A DNA stretch of 64,000 bases from Halomonas halocynthiae DSM 14573 (GCF_000425725.1 NZ_AUDZ01000013.1:186001-250000), one strand, 5' to 3'; shown: positions 1 through 9,506, counted from the stretch's first letter. The notes: generated by a model from the letters alone, not told the origin. Numbers and translations: made by a program.

Positions 1-710
1 CAGCATTGACGGTGCAGAACTGCCGTAATGTACAAGCAGTTGCTCCGGTGAGTGGTTCGCAAATCAGAGCGATGGCTAACGCATTGGAAGACCTTCCCGT
101 GGCGGCTATCAAAGTTGGCCTAATCGCGAGTATTGACAGCCTGTTAGCGGTTATGGAAATCATTCGGCAGCGCCCTGGTGTGCCGGTCATTGTTGACCCC
201 GTGCTTAAAGCAAGCGGTGGTGCTGAGTTATCGGATGCTGAGCTTGTTGATACGTTTTGTGAGCTGCTGCTGCCTCAAGTGGATATTGTGACGCCCAACC
301 GTTATGAGCTGGCGCGCCTGGCTGGGCCTGATAGTACCGATGACACTCAACGTGCCACTGCACTTTTGCACCGAGGATGTCAGGCTGTATTGGTGACCGG
401 TACCGATGACCCTGTTCCAGGTGTTGCTGTGTCTCATGTGATGCATACGTTGCACCGCCCGCATGGTGATCGGCAGTGGCAATGGCCCAGATTAGCGGGC
501 AGTTATCATGGTTCGGGCTGCACTCTAGCTGCCGCATTGGCGGCACGTTTAGCCATAGGGGAAGGTGTTGTTAGTGCTTGTGAGCAGGCACAGGCCTTTA
601 CTTGGCAAGCGCTTAAGCGAGGCTGGCAGCCTGGAAAGGACCAGTACTTGCCACGGCGGTTATGGCAGTTACCAAATACCTCGTTCACCATTCCTTTTAC
701 AGCGGTATGA
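1..710 (+). CDS. thiD: Hydroxymethylpyrimidine/phosphomethylpyrimidine kinase, 3' part
   Basis: Ribokinase-fold kinase of thiamine biosynthesis that phosphorylates HMP and HMP-P in the cytoplasm. The gene is cut by the window edge; the frame is open from base 3, and the TTG at 6 is internal, because the N-terminal substrate-binding segment of the family is missing. Seen: the family-like stretch TVQNCRNVQAV, the VPVIVDPVLKASGG segment, a TPNRYELARLAG segment and the C-terminal anion-hole motif SGCTLAAALAAR. It ends 210 bp before hemL on the same strand; thiE, a common neighbour in related bacteria, is not seen here. Family assignment is fairly sure; the missing N-terminus cannot be judged. Confidence 0.85.
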   Translation, partial: ALTVQNCRNVQAVAPVSGSQIRAMANALEDLPVAAIKVGLIASIDSLLAVMEIIRQRPGVPVIVDPVLKASGGAELSDAELVDTFCELLLPQVDIVTPNRYELARLAGPDSTDDTQRATALLHRGCQAVLVTGTDDPVPGVAVSHVMHTLHRPHGDRQWQWPRLAGSYHGSGCTLAAALAARLAIGEGVVSACEQAQAFTWQALKRGWQPGKDQYLPRRLWQLPNTSFTIPFTAV

Positions 711-841
711 TAGTGGACACTCCAGTGGTTGGTTTTTGCAGCTATGGTCATTGAAAATGATGCCCCAAGAGGTATTGATTGGCAGAAATGCACCAGCTTT
801 CCACGGAAAACCCACGGCTTACCAAAAGGTTTTCCATAAAG

Positions 842-850
842 TTATCCACA
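842..850 (+). other. Perfect DnaA-box sequence upstream of hemL
   Basis: TTATCCACA, identical to the E. coli R1-type DnaA box, lies about 70 bp before the hemL start in the 210-bp thiD-hemL gap. Nearby TTTTCCATA and TTTCCACGG are weaker look-alikes. A single 9-mer can occur by chance; its position in a promoter-sized gap makes a regulatory or titration role possible but unproven. Confidence 0.45.
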
Positions 851-920
851 AGCTTAGGCCGCGTCATACAAGGCTTCCAGTAAATATTTACTTTTCCTTC
901 AACAGGGTATAGGGGTTGAT

Positions 921-2210
921 ATGACCACATCTGCACAGCTCTTTGAACAGGCTTGCCAACACATCCCTGGCGGTGTGAACTCGCCGGTTCGTGCCTTCAA
1001 AGGGCTGCACCGCCCACCCGTTTTCATGGAGCGAGCTCAAGGCGCTTATCTTTACGATGTGGAAGGCAAGCGCTATATCGACTATGTGAATTCCTGGGGA
1101 CCGATGATTACCGGCCATGCTGACCCAGAAGTGCTTAATGCTGTGCGTCAGCGTCTTGAACAGGGATTGTCATTTGGTACGCCAACGGCGGTTGAAACCA
1201 CCATGGCTGACCTAATCTGCGACATTATTCCGTCCATCGAAATGGTTCGTATGACCTGTTCTGGTACGGAAGCCACCATGTCAGCGATACGCTTGGCTCG
1301 TGGTTATACCGGACGCGACAAAATCGTCAAATTCGAGGGCAATTATCATGGCCATTCGGATTCTTTGCTGGTGAAAGCGGGTTCTGGCGCACTGACTCAT
1401 GGTGAGCCAAGCTCGCCAGGTGTGCCAGCGTCTTTGGCCGAGCACACCGTTACGTTGTCGTATAACGATATTGATGCAGTGGAAGACTGTTTCGAGGAAA
1501 TTGGTGATCAGATTGCCTGTATCATCGTTGAACCAGTCGCTGGGAATATGAATTGTATTCCTCCTCAGCCAGGCTTCCTTGAGGCATTGCGTAATGTGTG
1601 TAACCAACACGGCAGCGTATTGATTTTTGATGAAGTGATGACTGGCTTTCGCGTCGCGTTGGGAGGGGCTCAGGCCCATTATGGAATCACCCCTGACTTG
1701 ACTTGCTTGGGTAAGATCGTTGGTGGCGGTATGCCGGTAGGCGCTTTTGGTGGGCGTCGCGATATCATGGAAAAAATCTCTCCGCTGGGTCCTGTTTATC
1801 AGGCAGGTACATTAGCAGGTAACCCACTGGCCATGGCCGCTGGCGTTGCACTGCTTAGCAAAGTGCGTGAGCCGGGTTTTCATGATGCGTTGGCACAGCG
1901 TGTTAATACGCTGTGCCAGGGGCTTGAAGAGCGTGCCAAGGCGGCAGGGATCAGCCTGATTACCCAAAGTGCTGGCGGTATGTTCGGACTTTTCTTCACC
2001 GGCCAGAGTCGTGTGGATAACTTTGCTCAAGCGACTGCCTGTGATAGTGAAGCATTCCGTAGGTTTTTCTCCGGTATGCTTGACCAAGGCGTTTACTTGG
2101 CACCTTCAGCGTTTGAAACGGGTTTCATGTCCAGTGCACATACGCCTGAGCATATTCAGGCAACTCTTGATGCAGCTGAGGCGGTATTTGCCACGATGGG
2201 CAAACGCTGA
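921..2210 (+). CDS. hemL: Glutamate-1-semialdehyde 2,1-aminomutase
   Basis: PLP enzyme of the C5 haem pathway that converts glutamate-1-semialdehyde to 5-aminolevulinate. The 429-residue length is normal. Seen: N-terminal [10 protein letters not shown], the PLP phosphate-binding [15 protein letters not shown] (about 114-128), FDEVMTGFR with Asp237, and the Schiff-base lysine in [15 protein letters not shown] (Lys265, the same number as in the E. coli enzyme). The ATG at 921 sits at the family's usual N-terminus. The gene follows the thiD gap and is followed 48 bp later by the kinase-like gene, and hemW lies nearby, so haem-related genes cluster loosely here. Identification is secure. Confidence 0.97.
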   Translation: MTTSAQLFEQACQHIPGGVNSPVRAFKGLHRPPVFMERAQGAYLYDVEGKRYIDYVNSWGPMITGHADPEVLNAVRQRLEQGLSFGTPTAVETTMADLICDIIPSIEMVRMTCSGTEATMSAIRLARGYTGRDKIVKFEGNYHGHSDSLLVKAGSGALTHGEPSSPGVPASLAEHTVTLSYNDIDAVEDCFEEIGDQIACIIVEPVAGNMNCIPPQPGFLEALRNVCNQHGSVLIFDEVMTGFRVALGGAQAHYGITPDLTCLGKIVGGGMPVGAFGGRRDIMEKISPLGPVYQAGTLAGNPLAMAAGVALLSKVREPGFHDALAQRVNTLCQGLEERAKAAGISLITQSAGGMFGLFFTGQSRVDNFAQATACDSEAFRRFFSGMLDQGVYLAPSAFETGFMSSAHTPEHIQATLDAAEAVFATMGKR

Positions 2211-2258
2211 GCAGGTGTTTGGCCTGGTGTCAGGTAGTCAGGACCAAGGAGAATCAGT

Positions 2259-3527
2259 ATGACGCAGCGCGACCCAAAGGCTTCACCACATCAGGCGTCA
2301 GCTAATACGCAAAGCCTGACGCTTGATTCACTCATCGAAACGCTGAGTGAATGGCAGGAACATCATGCCACCCATAGCGATAGTGCATCGCAACTGCTTG
2401 ACTCGTTGGCACGTCAGATAACGCTGTGTCTGGGAGGTTTGGGTGATGCCCTGCAGGGTGATGAAGATCAACGTCGGCTTAAGGCGTTAGGTGGCTGGTT
2501 GTGGGAAAGTGTTGAGCGCCTGACACCACAGATAGAAACTCGTGCTCATCGGGCGTTGCCGTGTAGCTGGGCCAGAGACCATGGGGATCATCGTCTGATA
2601 GACGACAACCAGGTGTTGCTGGCGCAGGCCGTTGGTCGTGTGGCTGAGCAGTGCGGTATCGATGCATGTCAGGATCCTGCCGAAGACCTTGCTTCGCTTC
2701 TGGTCGGGCTGAAAATGGCTGGCAGGCAAGAGCTGGCTCGCGATGCGCTGGATCGCTACTTGCGTCACAGCGGTGACTACCCTATAGCCCGTTTGCTCTC
2801 ATTTTATTTGGTGTTGGCGAGCTTACGTGCCGCGTGGGCAGCGCTGCACCAACAGACTCATGAAGCGCTGGGCGAGATGTCGCCCTCCTCCTGGATGGTT
2901 GAGCATCTTGGGTTGGCGCGAGGTTATCTTAGCCTTGCTGAGCAATATGCAGAGTTTCGTTTCCCGCCATTAATTATTGGCGTTGGTGTTTCCGGCAGTG
3001 GTAAGAGTCGCTTTACCCGAACGCTGGTAACGGGGCTTGGGGCGGTGCGGTTAACTTCATATAGCGAGCGACGGAGGGTCAGTGAGTTTAAAAATAATCC
3101 ACAGCAGGGTGAGAGTGCCTGCCCTGTGGATAAATACTCGCCGGAGATAACCGCGGCCACCTACCAGCGACTGGCCGACTGCATAGGCTGGTTGCTAGAC
3201 GGGGGGATCCCTGCATGTGTTGATAGCACTAGCCTGACACGTGAACAGCGTCGTCTTCTATGGCAGCAAGCCGAGAAGCGTGGTTTGCCTGTGTTATTGG
3301 TTAGCTTTGAGGCAGATGAAACAACGCTCAGGCGCCGTTTAGGTAAGCGCGCGGTGCGCTTGGGCATGACGGAAGCGGAGTGTCTTGCGTTGTTTGATAC
3401 CCAGCGACAAGCCTTTGAACCCTTTGACGATGAAGAGCGGTTACATCTCGTTCGACTTGATACCACCGCTGACAATGCCGCAGAAACTCTGGCTTCCTTG
3501 ATTAAGGAAAACGTCAGGTTCTGTTGA
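2259..3527 (+). CDS. P-loop kinase-like protein with degenerate phosphotransferase-like N-terminal half
   Basis: The C-terminal domain (about 238-422) is a P-loop kinase resembling COG0645 and zeta-toxin-type kinases: Walker A GVSGSGKS at 243-250, an SERRR segment where a nucleotide- or substrate-binding DxxRK usually sits, a VDST segment, and an RRRLGKR lid. In typical homologues this domain is fused behind an aminoglycoside-phosphotransferase-like domain. Here the preceding region keeps traces of that C-lobe (DHGDHRLIDD around 107-116; DLASLLVGLKMAGRQELA around 143-160), but the HGDLH-type catalytic loop is not intact and the N-lobe is not recognisable. A good SD (AAGGAG) precedes the ATG. 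Substrate unknown. Cotranscription with hemL and rdgB is likely from the spacing. Confidence 0.6.
   Translation: MTQRDPKASPHQASANTQSLTLDSLIETLSEWQEHHATHSDSASQLLDSLARQITLCLGGLGDALQGDEDQRRLKALGGWLWESVERLTPQIETRAHRALPCSWARDHGDHRLIDDNQVLLAQAVGRVAEQCGIDACQDPAEDLASLLVGLKMAGRQELARDALDRYLRHSGDYPIARLLSFYLVLASLRAAWAALHQQTHEALGEMSPSSWMVEHLGLARGYLSLAEQYAEFRFPPLIIGVGVSGSGKSRFTRTLVTGLGAVRLTSYSERRRVSEFKNNPQQGESACPVDKYSPEITAATYQRLADCIGWLLDGGIPACVDSTSLTREQRRLLWQQAEKRGLPVLLVSFEADETTLRRRLGKRAVRLGMTEAECLALFDTQRQAFEPFDDEERLHLVRLDTTADNAAETLASLIKENVRFC
3125..3133 (-). other. Perfect DnaA-box sequence inside the P-loop kinase gene
   Basis: TGTGGATAA (TTATCCACA on the minus strand) within coding sequence, with TAATCCACA (one mismatch) 22 bp away at 3095-3103 in the opposite orientation. 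It could be a DnaA titration site near the origin or chance. Confidence 0.35.
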
Positions 3528-3557
3528 GCCGTTGTTCAGCCGACAGGAAGCCCGACA

Positions 3558-4166
3558 ATGAAAGCCACTCAATTAGTACTGGCCAGTGGAAATGCCGGCA
3601 AGCTGCGTGAGTTCAATGAATTGCTGACGCCGCTGGGTTATGAGGTGATAGCTCAGTCGGCATTCGGTGTACCCGAGGTTGATGAAACGGGGCTCACTTT
3701 TGTCGAAAATGCATTGCTTAAGGCCAGGCAAGCTTGCCGCGTCAGTGGCTTGGCATCGTTAGCTGACGACTCAGGTATAGAAGTGGATGCCCTTAATGGC
3801 CAGCCGGGCATTTACTCTGCACGCTTCGCCGGTGAGCCAAAAAGTGATCAGCGTAATAATCAACACCTGTTGCACTTATTAGCCGAGGTCCCTTCGGCTC
3901 AGCGTACAGCGCGTTATTGGTGTGTCGTCGTGTTGATGCGTCATCCTGACGATCCTGTGCCGATTATTGTCCAGCGGAGTTGGGAAGGAAAAATATTGGA
4001 AGAACCTAATGGTGATGGCGGATTTGGCTATGATCCGTTATTTCACGTCACCGGCCTGGGCAAAACGGCTGCGGCGCTGGATGCAACACAGAAAAATCAA
4101 TTTAGTCATCGTGGGCGTGCAGTCAGGCGGCTCGTAGAGCGGTTGTCTTCTGGAAATCAAGCGTGA
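3558..4166 (+). CDS. rdgB: XTP/dITP diphosphatase (RdgB/HAM1 family)
   Basis: Nucleotide-pool sanitation enzyme that hydrolyses dITP, XTP and dXTP to monophosphates. 202 residues, as expected. Seen: LASGNAGKLREF near the N-terminus (substrate loop), ADDSGIEVDAL (metal-binding acidic pair), a GKILEEPNGDGGFGYDPLF segment, and a C-terminal SHRGRAVRRL motif. The stop overlaps the GTG start of hemW by 4 bp (GTGA), so translation is probably coupled, an arrangement shared with other proteobacteria. Identification is secure. Confidence 0.95.
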   Translation: MKATQLVLASGNAGKLREFNELLTPLGYEVIAQSAFGVPEVDETGLTFVENALLKARQACRVSGLASLADDSGIEVDALNGQPGIYSARFAGEPKSDQRNNQHLLHLLAEVPSAQRTARYWCVVVLMRHPDDPVPIIVQRSWEGKILEEPNGDGGFGYDPLFHVTGLGKTAAALDATQKNQFSHRGRAVRRLVERLSSGNQA

Positions 4167-5338
4167 GACTTCCTCCGCTATCTCTCTATGTTCACGTGCC
4201 TTGGTGCGTGCGCAAATGTCCTTACTGTGACTTCAACTCACACGGCGTGGGTCGTCATGAGGATTTGCCTGAAGAAGATTACCTTAATGCTCTGATTGCC
4301 GACCTGGATGCAGAATTGCCGTTGGTTGCGGGGCGTGAGCTGGTCAGCGTATTTATTGGTGGGGGGACGCCCAGTCTGATGAGTGCTAATTTTTATCAGC
4401 GCTTGTTAGATGCTCTGGCTGCTCGCTTACCTTTGGCCGATGATATTGAAATCACTCTAGAAGCTAACCCTGGCACTTTGGAACACGGTCGTTTCACAGG
4501 TTACCGGCAGGCCGGTATTAATCGACTGTCGCTTGGTGTGCAGAGCTTTCATTCACCTCAGCTTAAGGCACTGGGGCGGATTCATAGTGGCCAGGATGCG
4601 CTGGCGGCTGTTGATGAAGCGGTACGTGCTGGCTTCGATAATTTCAATATCGACTTGATGCACGGCCTGCCAGAGCAGACCCCAGAGCTGGCACTAGCCG
4701 ACTTGGATCAGGCGATTGCTTTGTCGCCTACGCATCTGTCTTGGTATCAGCTCACTATTGAGCCTAATACCGAATTCCACTCGCACCCACCGCTTCTTCC
4801 GCAGGAAGAAACGCTGTGGGATATTCAGGATATTGGCCATGAGCGGCTTGAGTCGGCGGGATTCAAGCGTTATGAAATTTCAGCTTATGCGGCTAATCAT
4901 TGCCGTTCTCAGCATAACCTCAACTATTGGCAGTTCGGTGATTATTTGGGTATTGGTGCAGGTGCTCACGGAAAAATCAGTGCTGCGCGTAGCCATGAAC
5001 TGCTTATTGAACGGCGCTGGAAAGTACGTCAACCCGATTCATACTTGCGTCGAATCCACGATCCTAGAGGATTTGTTGCTGGCCAACGCCGCTTAGAAGA
5101 CGCCGAGTTACCGCTAGAATTTTCGATGAATGCGTTGCGACTGACAGAAGGTGTCGCGATGTCATCATGGCATCTCAATACAGGCCGAACGCGCCAACAG
5201 TTAGAGGCCCACCTTGGCAGAGCACGTGAATCGGGGCTGTTAATTGATGACAAGGATGAGTTTTGTGCGACGGAGCGCGGTCTACTGTTTCTGAATGAAC
5301 TGTTGGCTATGATTAACGAAACAGGCCAAAGCAGATGA
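4163..5338 (+). CDS. hemW: Radical SAM haem chaperone HemW
   Basis: 391 residues. It starts at GTG 4163, overlapping the rdgB stop. The radical-SAM cluster motif CxxxCxxC is at Cys15/Cys19/Cys22 (WCVRKCPYCDF), followed by GGGTPS, the EANPG strand and the HemW-type HNLNYW motif. This family was long annotated as oxygen-independent coproporphyrinogen oxidase but acts as a haem chaperone; the HNLxYW motif and the absence of an HemN-like N-terminal extension favour HemW. It follows rdgB as in E. coli. No unusual residues seen. Confidence 0.92.
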   Translation: MRLPPLSLYVHVPWCVRKCPYCDFNSHGVGRHEDLPEEDYLNALIADLDAELPLVAGRELVSVFIGGGTPSLMSANFYQRLLDALAARLPLADDIEITLEANPGTLEHGRFTGYRQAGINRLSLGVQSFHSPQLKALGRIHSGQDALAAVDEAVRAGFDNFNIDLMHGLPEQTPELALADLDQAIALSPTHLSWYQLTIEPNTEFHSHPPLLPQEETLWDIQDIGHERLESAGFKRYEISAYAANHCRSQHNLNYWQFGDYLGIGAGAHGKISAARSHELLIERRWKVRQPDSYLRRIHDPRGFVAGQRRLEDAELPLEFSMNALRLTEGVAMSSWHLNTGRTRQQLEAHLGRARESGLLIDDKDEFCATERGLLFLNELLAMINETGQSR

Positions 5339-5382
5339 TAGATTCCAGTTAATTCCGCTTATTTCATCGAAGGAGTGTTTGT

Positions 5383-6054
5383 ATGTATAGGACAACGCGT
5401 TTTATTGCCCCGCTGGCAGCTGTCATGTTAATGGCAGGTTGTGCCACTAATGATCCGTACTCAGGACAGACCCAACGCGGTAATACTGGCACCGGTGCTG
5501 CTATTGGTGCGGCTGTTGGAGCGGCGGCGGGGGCACTGAGTGGAGAGGGCAGCACCAGTCGTCGTGACCGTGCCTTGATTGGCGCTGCTGTTGGTGTTGC
5601 CGCTGGTGCCGGCATTGGTGCCTATATGGACAAACAAGAACAGCAATTGCGCCGAAACATGCAGGGAACAGGAATAGAGGTAGATCGCCGTGGCGACGAT
5701 ATTACTCTTAACATGCCCAGCGGCGTAACCTTCGGGTTTGATTCCAGCAATCTGACGTCAACTGCAAAAAGTGCTCTTAATGATGTCTCTAGTGTATTGA
5801 TCCAGTACCCCGATACTCGAGTGAATATCGCTGGCCACACAGATAGCACAGGGGATGCAGGCTACAACCAGGGATTGTCTGAACGTCGTGCGCGCAGTGT
5901 TGGAAATTACCTCATGCAAACCGGTGTGTCCGGTAATCGCTTGAACATGATGGGCTACGGTGAAAACCAACCGATTGCCAGTAATGACACGGAAAACGGA
6001 CGTGCTAAAAACCGTCGCGTAGAAATTACCTTGAGCCCGATTGCGCAACCGTAG
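5383..6054 (+). CDS. OmpA-family outer-membrane lipoprotein with glycine-zipper domain (YiaD-like)
   Basis: 223 residues. The signal peptide ends in a lipobox (LMAGC, Cys about 20). Two glycine-zipper stretches follow (GAAIGAAVGAAAGAL and GAAVGVAAGAGIGAY), then an OmpA peptidoglycan-binding domain (about 110-220) with NIAGHTDSTGDAGYNQ, LSERRA and NRRVEI. It is expected to be anchored in the outer membrane with its C-terminal domain bound to peptidoglycan. A strong SD (AAGGAG) precedes the ATG. It has a clear terminator behind it, so it closes the hemL-to-hemW direction of transcription or forms its own unit. Confidence 0.9.
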   Translation: MYRTTRFIAPLAAVMLMAGCATNDPYSGQTQRGNTGTGAAIGAAVGAAAGALSGEGSTSRRDRALIGAAVGVAAGAGIGAYMDKQEQQLRRNMQGTGIEVDRRGDDITLNMPSGVTFGFDSSNLTSTAKSALNDVSSVLIQYPDTRVNIAGHTDSTGDAGYNQGLSERRARSVGNYLMQTGVSGNRLNMMGYGENQPIASNDTENGRAKNRRVEITLSPIAQP

Positions 6055-6090
6055 TATTACCCGCGTGTATTGACCGATACCAATCGATAT

Positions 6091-6136
6091 CAACAAGCCC
6101 GCTGTAACTCAGGTACAGCGGGCTTGTTGATTTTTT
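6091..6136 (+). terminator. Rho-independent terminator after the OmpA-family lipoprotein gene
   Basis: Perfect 16-bp stem (CAACAAGCCCGCTGTA at 6091-6106 and its complement at 6114-6129) with a 7-nt loop, followed by a run of six T at 6131-6136. It reads on the plus strand and lies 37 bp after the stop codon at 6054. Confidence 0.93.
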
Positions 6137-6247
6137 ACGTAATGAATTATTAGTTACGTATCGATGTTTTTTGAGACGTGGTCTCTCGAAATACTACCTA
6201 TCATATCCCTGTAAATAATGCAGACGTGCGTTAACCATGGTTAGAAA

Positions 6248-7618
6248 TCACTTCCCGATGCAGAAGCTACTAAATATTTCTCCTAGCAGGTCATCGGCGC
6301 TAAATTCACCAGTAATCTCATTCAGTGCTTGCTGAGCATCGCGCAGATCTTCGGCGAGTAGTTCACCAGCCGCGTGACCTTGCAGCTGAGCCTGGCCATT
6401 AGCTAACGCATTGGCGGCGCGTTCTAGTGCATCCAGATGACGACGACGCGCAGAAAACCGCCCTTCAGTGGTAGCTGAAAAGCCCATGACACTTTTGAGG
6501 TGTTCTTTTAGGTTATCCACACCCTCACCAGTGTGTGCTGATAGGCGGATAACCGGTTGGGGTGTGGATAAATCGATAGCTGCGTCTTCGCCGCTAGTAT
6601 CAATTTTATTGCGCACCAGGGTTAGCCGGCTTTGATCTGGTAAGCGTTCAACAAACTCCGGCCAGATCATCATTGGGTCAGTGGCTTTGGTAGTAGTTGC
6701 ATCGAGCAGCAGTAGCACGCGATCGGCTTTTTCTATTTCTGCCCAGGCGCGGGAGACCCCGATTTTTTCCACAGCGTCTGGGGTATCCCTGAGCCCTGCG
6801 GTGTCTATGATATGTAGTGGCATACCGTCCAGCTGGATATGCTCACGCAGTACGTCACGCGTGGTGCCAGCGATATCAGTAACGATAGCGGTATCTTGTT
6901 CAGTTAGCGCGTTGAGTAGGCTGGACTTTCCGGCGTTGGGGCGGCCGGCGATCACAACATTCATGCCCTCGCGCATCAGTGCGCCTTGGCCAGCTGCCGC
7001 ATGCACTTTACGGAGCTCATTACAGACGTTCTGAAGTTTGGCCTCCACCTGCCCATCAGCCAGAAAGTCGATTTCTTCTTCAGGAAAGTCGATGGCGGCC
7101 TCAACAAATAGCCGCAATTGAATAAGACGTTCTACTAACGCTTTGACGCGGCTAGAAAACTCCCCTTGTAGGGAATGCAGTGCGTTTTCAGCAGCGCTAC
7201 GTGAGCTCGCTTCAATAAGGTCTGCAATGGCTTCTGCCTGAGCGAGATCTAACTTGTCATTGAGAAAGGCACGTTCAGAAAATTCGCCGGGCCGGGCTAA
7301 GCGAGCACCTAGCTGTAGGCAGCGTTCAAGCAACATGTCCATGATAACCGGGCCGCCGTGACCCTGTAGCTCAAGAACATCTTCTCCTGTAAAAGAATGT
7401 GGGCCTGGGAAGTAAAGGGCAATTCCCTCATCGAGGGGGCCTGTGTCGCCTTTGAAGGGGGTATACAGTGCTTTTCTTGGTTCGGGATATATTCCAAGTA
7501 CGGCGTATGCGATATCACGGCAAGCAGGCCCAGAGACACGAATAATACCTACACCGCCGCGGCCTGGAGGGGTTGCCAGAGCGGCAATGGTATCTTGCGT
7601 ATAAAGGTGTTCAGCCAT
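6248..7618 (-). CDS. mnmE: tRNA uridine-5-carboxymethylaminomethyl modification GTPase
   Basis: 456 residues. Partner of MnmG in making cmnm5 at U34 of tRNAs. N-terminal folate-binding domain (LELQGHGGP about 83-91), helical domain interrupted by a G domain with Walker A GRPNAGKS at 225-232, G3 DTAGLRD, G4 NKID, and the C-terminal CIGK with the family's conserved Cys (about 453). It is last in the rpmH-rnpA-yidC-mnmE string, as in E. coli and pseudomonads. mnmG is not in the window. Two perfect DnaA boxes occur inside the coding sequence (6513-6521, 6563-6571). Confidence 0.97.
   Translation of the reverse strand: MAEHLYTQDTIAALATPPGRGGVGIIRVSGPACRDIAYAVLGIYPEPRKALYTPFKGDTGPLDEGIALYFPGPHSFTGEDVLELQGHGGPVIMDMLLERCLQLGARLARPGEFSERAFLNDKLDLAQAEAIADLIEASSRSAAENALHSLQGEFSSRVKALVERLIQLRLFVEAAIDFPEEEIDFLADGQVEAKLQNVCNELRKVHAAAGQGALMREGMNVVIAGRPNAGKSSLLNALTEQDTAIVTDIAGTTRDVLREHIQLDGMPLHIIDTAGLRDTPDAVEKIGVSRAWAEIEKADRVLLLLDATTTKATDPMMIWPEFVERLPDQSRLTLVRNKIDTSGEDAAIDLSTPQPVIRLSAHTGEGVDNLKEHLKSVMGFSATTEGRFSARRRHLDALERAANALANGQAQLQGHAAGELLAEDLRDAQQALNEITGEFSADDLLGEIFSSFCIGK
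6513..6521 (+). other. Perfect DnaA-box sequence inside mnmE
   Basis: TTATCCACA. Forms an inverted pair with TGTGGATAA at 6563-6571, centre-to-centre distance 50 bp. Both are perfect matches to the strongest E. coli box. Confidence 0.45.
6563..6571 (-). other. Second perfect DnaA-box sequence inside mnmE
   Basis: TGTGGATAA on the plus strand, i.e. TTATCCACA on the minus strand, facing the box at 6513-6521. The pair lies about 4 kb from the predicted origin. Confidence 0.45.
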
Positions 7619-7677
7619 CAGTGGCTCCTGAAAGTATGATGCTCATATTGTCAGTATCAGCGGCCATAAACGCCAGA

Positions 7678-7695
7678 CCCCCGCAAAAGCGGGGG
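7678..7695 (-). terminator. GC-rich hairpin between yidC and mnmE
   Basis: CCCCCGC (7678-7684), loop of four, GCGGGGG (7689-7695). There is no T tract on the minus-strand side, so it is more likely a partial terminator, pause or mRNA-stability element than a full terminator; mnmE expression may depend on read-through. Confidence 0.5.
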
Positions 7696-7734
7696 CCTGA
7701 AATCGGGTAGATCAGAGTGTGATCAACCGTTGGG

Positions 7735-9441
7735 CTACTTGGTCTTAAGCCCCTTGCCGACGGATGGGTCATTTTCAATCTGACGCGTGATGTAATACTG
7801 CTGCGCGATCGAAATGACGTTGTTGGTTACCCAGTAGATGACCAGACCAGCAGGGAACCACAGGAAGAAGAAAGTGAAGACGATAGGCAGCATCTTCATG
7901 ATCTTGGCCTGAGTCGGGTCTGGAGGTGTCGGGTTGAGCATCTGTTGCACAAACATCGAGGCACCCATCAGAATCGGCAGGATGAAGTAAGGATCTTTGA
8001 CCGACAGGTCATGAATCCAGAACATGAAAGGCGCGTGGCGCAGCTCAACCGACTCTAACAACATCCAGTATAGGGCAATAAATACCGGCATCTGTATCAG
8101 TATTGGCAAACAGCCACCCAGAGGGTTGATCTTTTCCTTCTGGTAGAACTTCATCATTTCCTGAGACATTTTCTGGCGGTCGTCGCCAAACTGCTCTTTC
8201 AGGCGTTGCATTTCTGGGCCGAGCTTACGCATGCGCCCCATAGATTTGTATGCCTTGGCAGATAGTGGCCACAATGCGGCTTTGACCATCACCGTCAAGA
8301 GAACGATAGACCAGCCCCAGTTACCTATCAGGCTGTGGATCTTTTCGAGCAGCCAAAACAGCGGGTTGGCGATGAACCATAGCCAGCCAAAATCGACGGT
8401 CAGCTCCAGGTTAGGCGCGACTTCTTTGAGGTCTTTTTGCACCTTAGGGCCCATATATAGCGTTGCTTCTAGATCAGCATTGCTACCTGGTGCCACGGTG
8501 ACATTGGGGCCGGCAAACACGGCCAAGTTACGGCCCTGGGCATCGGTGCTGGTGTAGTAGAGGTTTTGCTGATTCTGAGGGGGAGCCCAAGCCGTAGTGA
8601 AGTAATGCTGGATCATGGCAACCCAGCCACCTTTGGCATCACGGTTATCAACTTTTCCTTCTTGAATGTCATCAAAGTTGATTTTTTCATAGCGTGTATC
8701 AGGCGATGAAAAAGCCGCACCCAAGAAAGACTTCATGCCCATTTTGGGGCCACTAGACGGGTCGGGGCTGTTGTCTCTGACGAGCTGGCCGATAAAGCGT
8801 GCCGTGACGGGTGTCTCACTTTCATTGGCTAAATGGTAAGAAACTTTTACTGCATAGCTGTCACGTTCCAGCTCGAAACGTTTGATGACATCGACTCCGT
8901 TGATGTTGGCAGTGAGCGCAACATCCAACTGATCATCCCCTTTTGCGAGGCGATATTCCGGCTCTTGTGACGTGTAGTCGATACGCCCTTTGTAGTCACT
9001 CAGGCTGAGCCCAGATTTTGCGGTGTAATACGAACCCCCTTTATTTGCTGTGGGAATGTTCAGCAGCACAAAGGGTTGGTCACCTTCTTGGGTCTGATCA
9101 TGCTTAAGCAGCGCCGCATAGACCACATCACCACCAACTGGGTCGATGCGCAGATCTAAAACATCGGTGGTAATAGCAATCAGATCACGGCTGTTAGTGG
9201 CGGCCTGCACAGGAACCTGCCCAGGAAGAGAGCCTGCAAGACCATCGTTGCTGGCCGGCTGACTGGGGGCTGATAACGCGCTATCAGCTGACCCCGAGGG
9301 CTCACTGTTTTGCTGGTTGGTTACCGTCGGTGGCGCCTGATGCGCGGTGACTGGCTGGCCGTAGTCCTTGTTCCACTGCACGATGATCAGGTAGGCAAGA
9401 AGCGCCAGTGGAATCAGCAGAAATAGTCGTTTTATGTCCAT
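7735..9441 (-). CDS. yidC: Membrane protein insertase YidC
   Basis: Sec-associated and Sec-independent inner-membrane insertase. Start placed at the ATG of MDIKRLFLLIPLALL (9441), giving 568 residues, rather than the in-frame codon at 9498, because YidC proteins begin with this short basic residue/TM1 pattern. Seen: TM1, a Ser/Pro/Gln-rich linker, the large periplasmic beta-sandwich domain (about 60-340), and the conserved C-terminal region with the GNWGWSIVLLT membrane segment and the cytoplasmic MGRMRKLGPEMQRLKE loop. A terminator-like hairpin separates it from rnpA, so it may have its own promoter in the 198-bp gap. Confidence 0.97.
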   Translation of the reverse strand: MDIKRLFLLIPLALLAYLIIVQWNKDYGQPVTAHQAPPTVTNQQNSEPSGSADSALSAPSQPASNDGLAGSLPGQVPVQAATNSRDLIAITTDVLDLRIDPVGGDVVYAALLKHDQTQEGDQPFVLLNIPTANKGGSYYTAKSGLSLSDYKGRIDYTSQEPEYRLAKGDDQLDVALTANINGVDVIKRFELERDSYAVKVSYHLANESETPVTARFIGQLVRDNSPDPSSGPKMGMKSFLGAAFSSPDTRYEKINFDDIQEGKVDNRDAKGGWVAMIQHYFTTAWAPPQNQQNLYYTSTDAQGRNLAVFAGPNVTVAPGSNADLEATLYMGPKVQKDLKEVAPNLELTVDFGWLWFIANPLFWLLEKIHSLIGNWGWSIVLLTVMVKAALWPLSAKAYKSMGRMRKLGPEMQRLKEQFGDDRQKMSQEMMKFYQKEKINPLGGCLPILIQMPVFIALYWMLLESVELRHAPFMFWIHDLSVKDPYFILPILMGASMFVQQMLNPTPPDPTQAKIMKMLPIVFTFFFLWFPAGLVIYWVTNNVISIAQQYYITRQIENDPSVGKGLKTK

Positions 9442-9506
9442 GAAGGGTCTGCCCGATGGGGGAGTGAACATTCCGATGGCGAAACATAGCTCGCACACCT
9501 GAGATG

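Noticed and set aside
205..546. Minus-strand open frames across thiD
   Set aside because: They are shadows of the thiD frame; no start signal and no family match.
6136..6247. Second terminator for mnmE from the GAGAC/GTCTC repeat at about 6173-6185
   Set aside because: Stem of five bases, and the flanking run is A, not T, in the mnmE direction.
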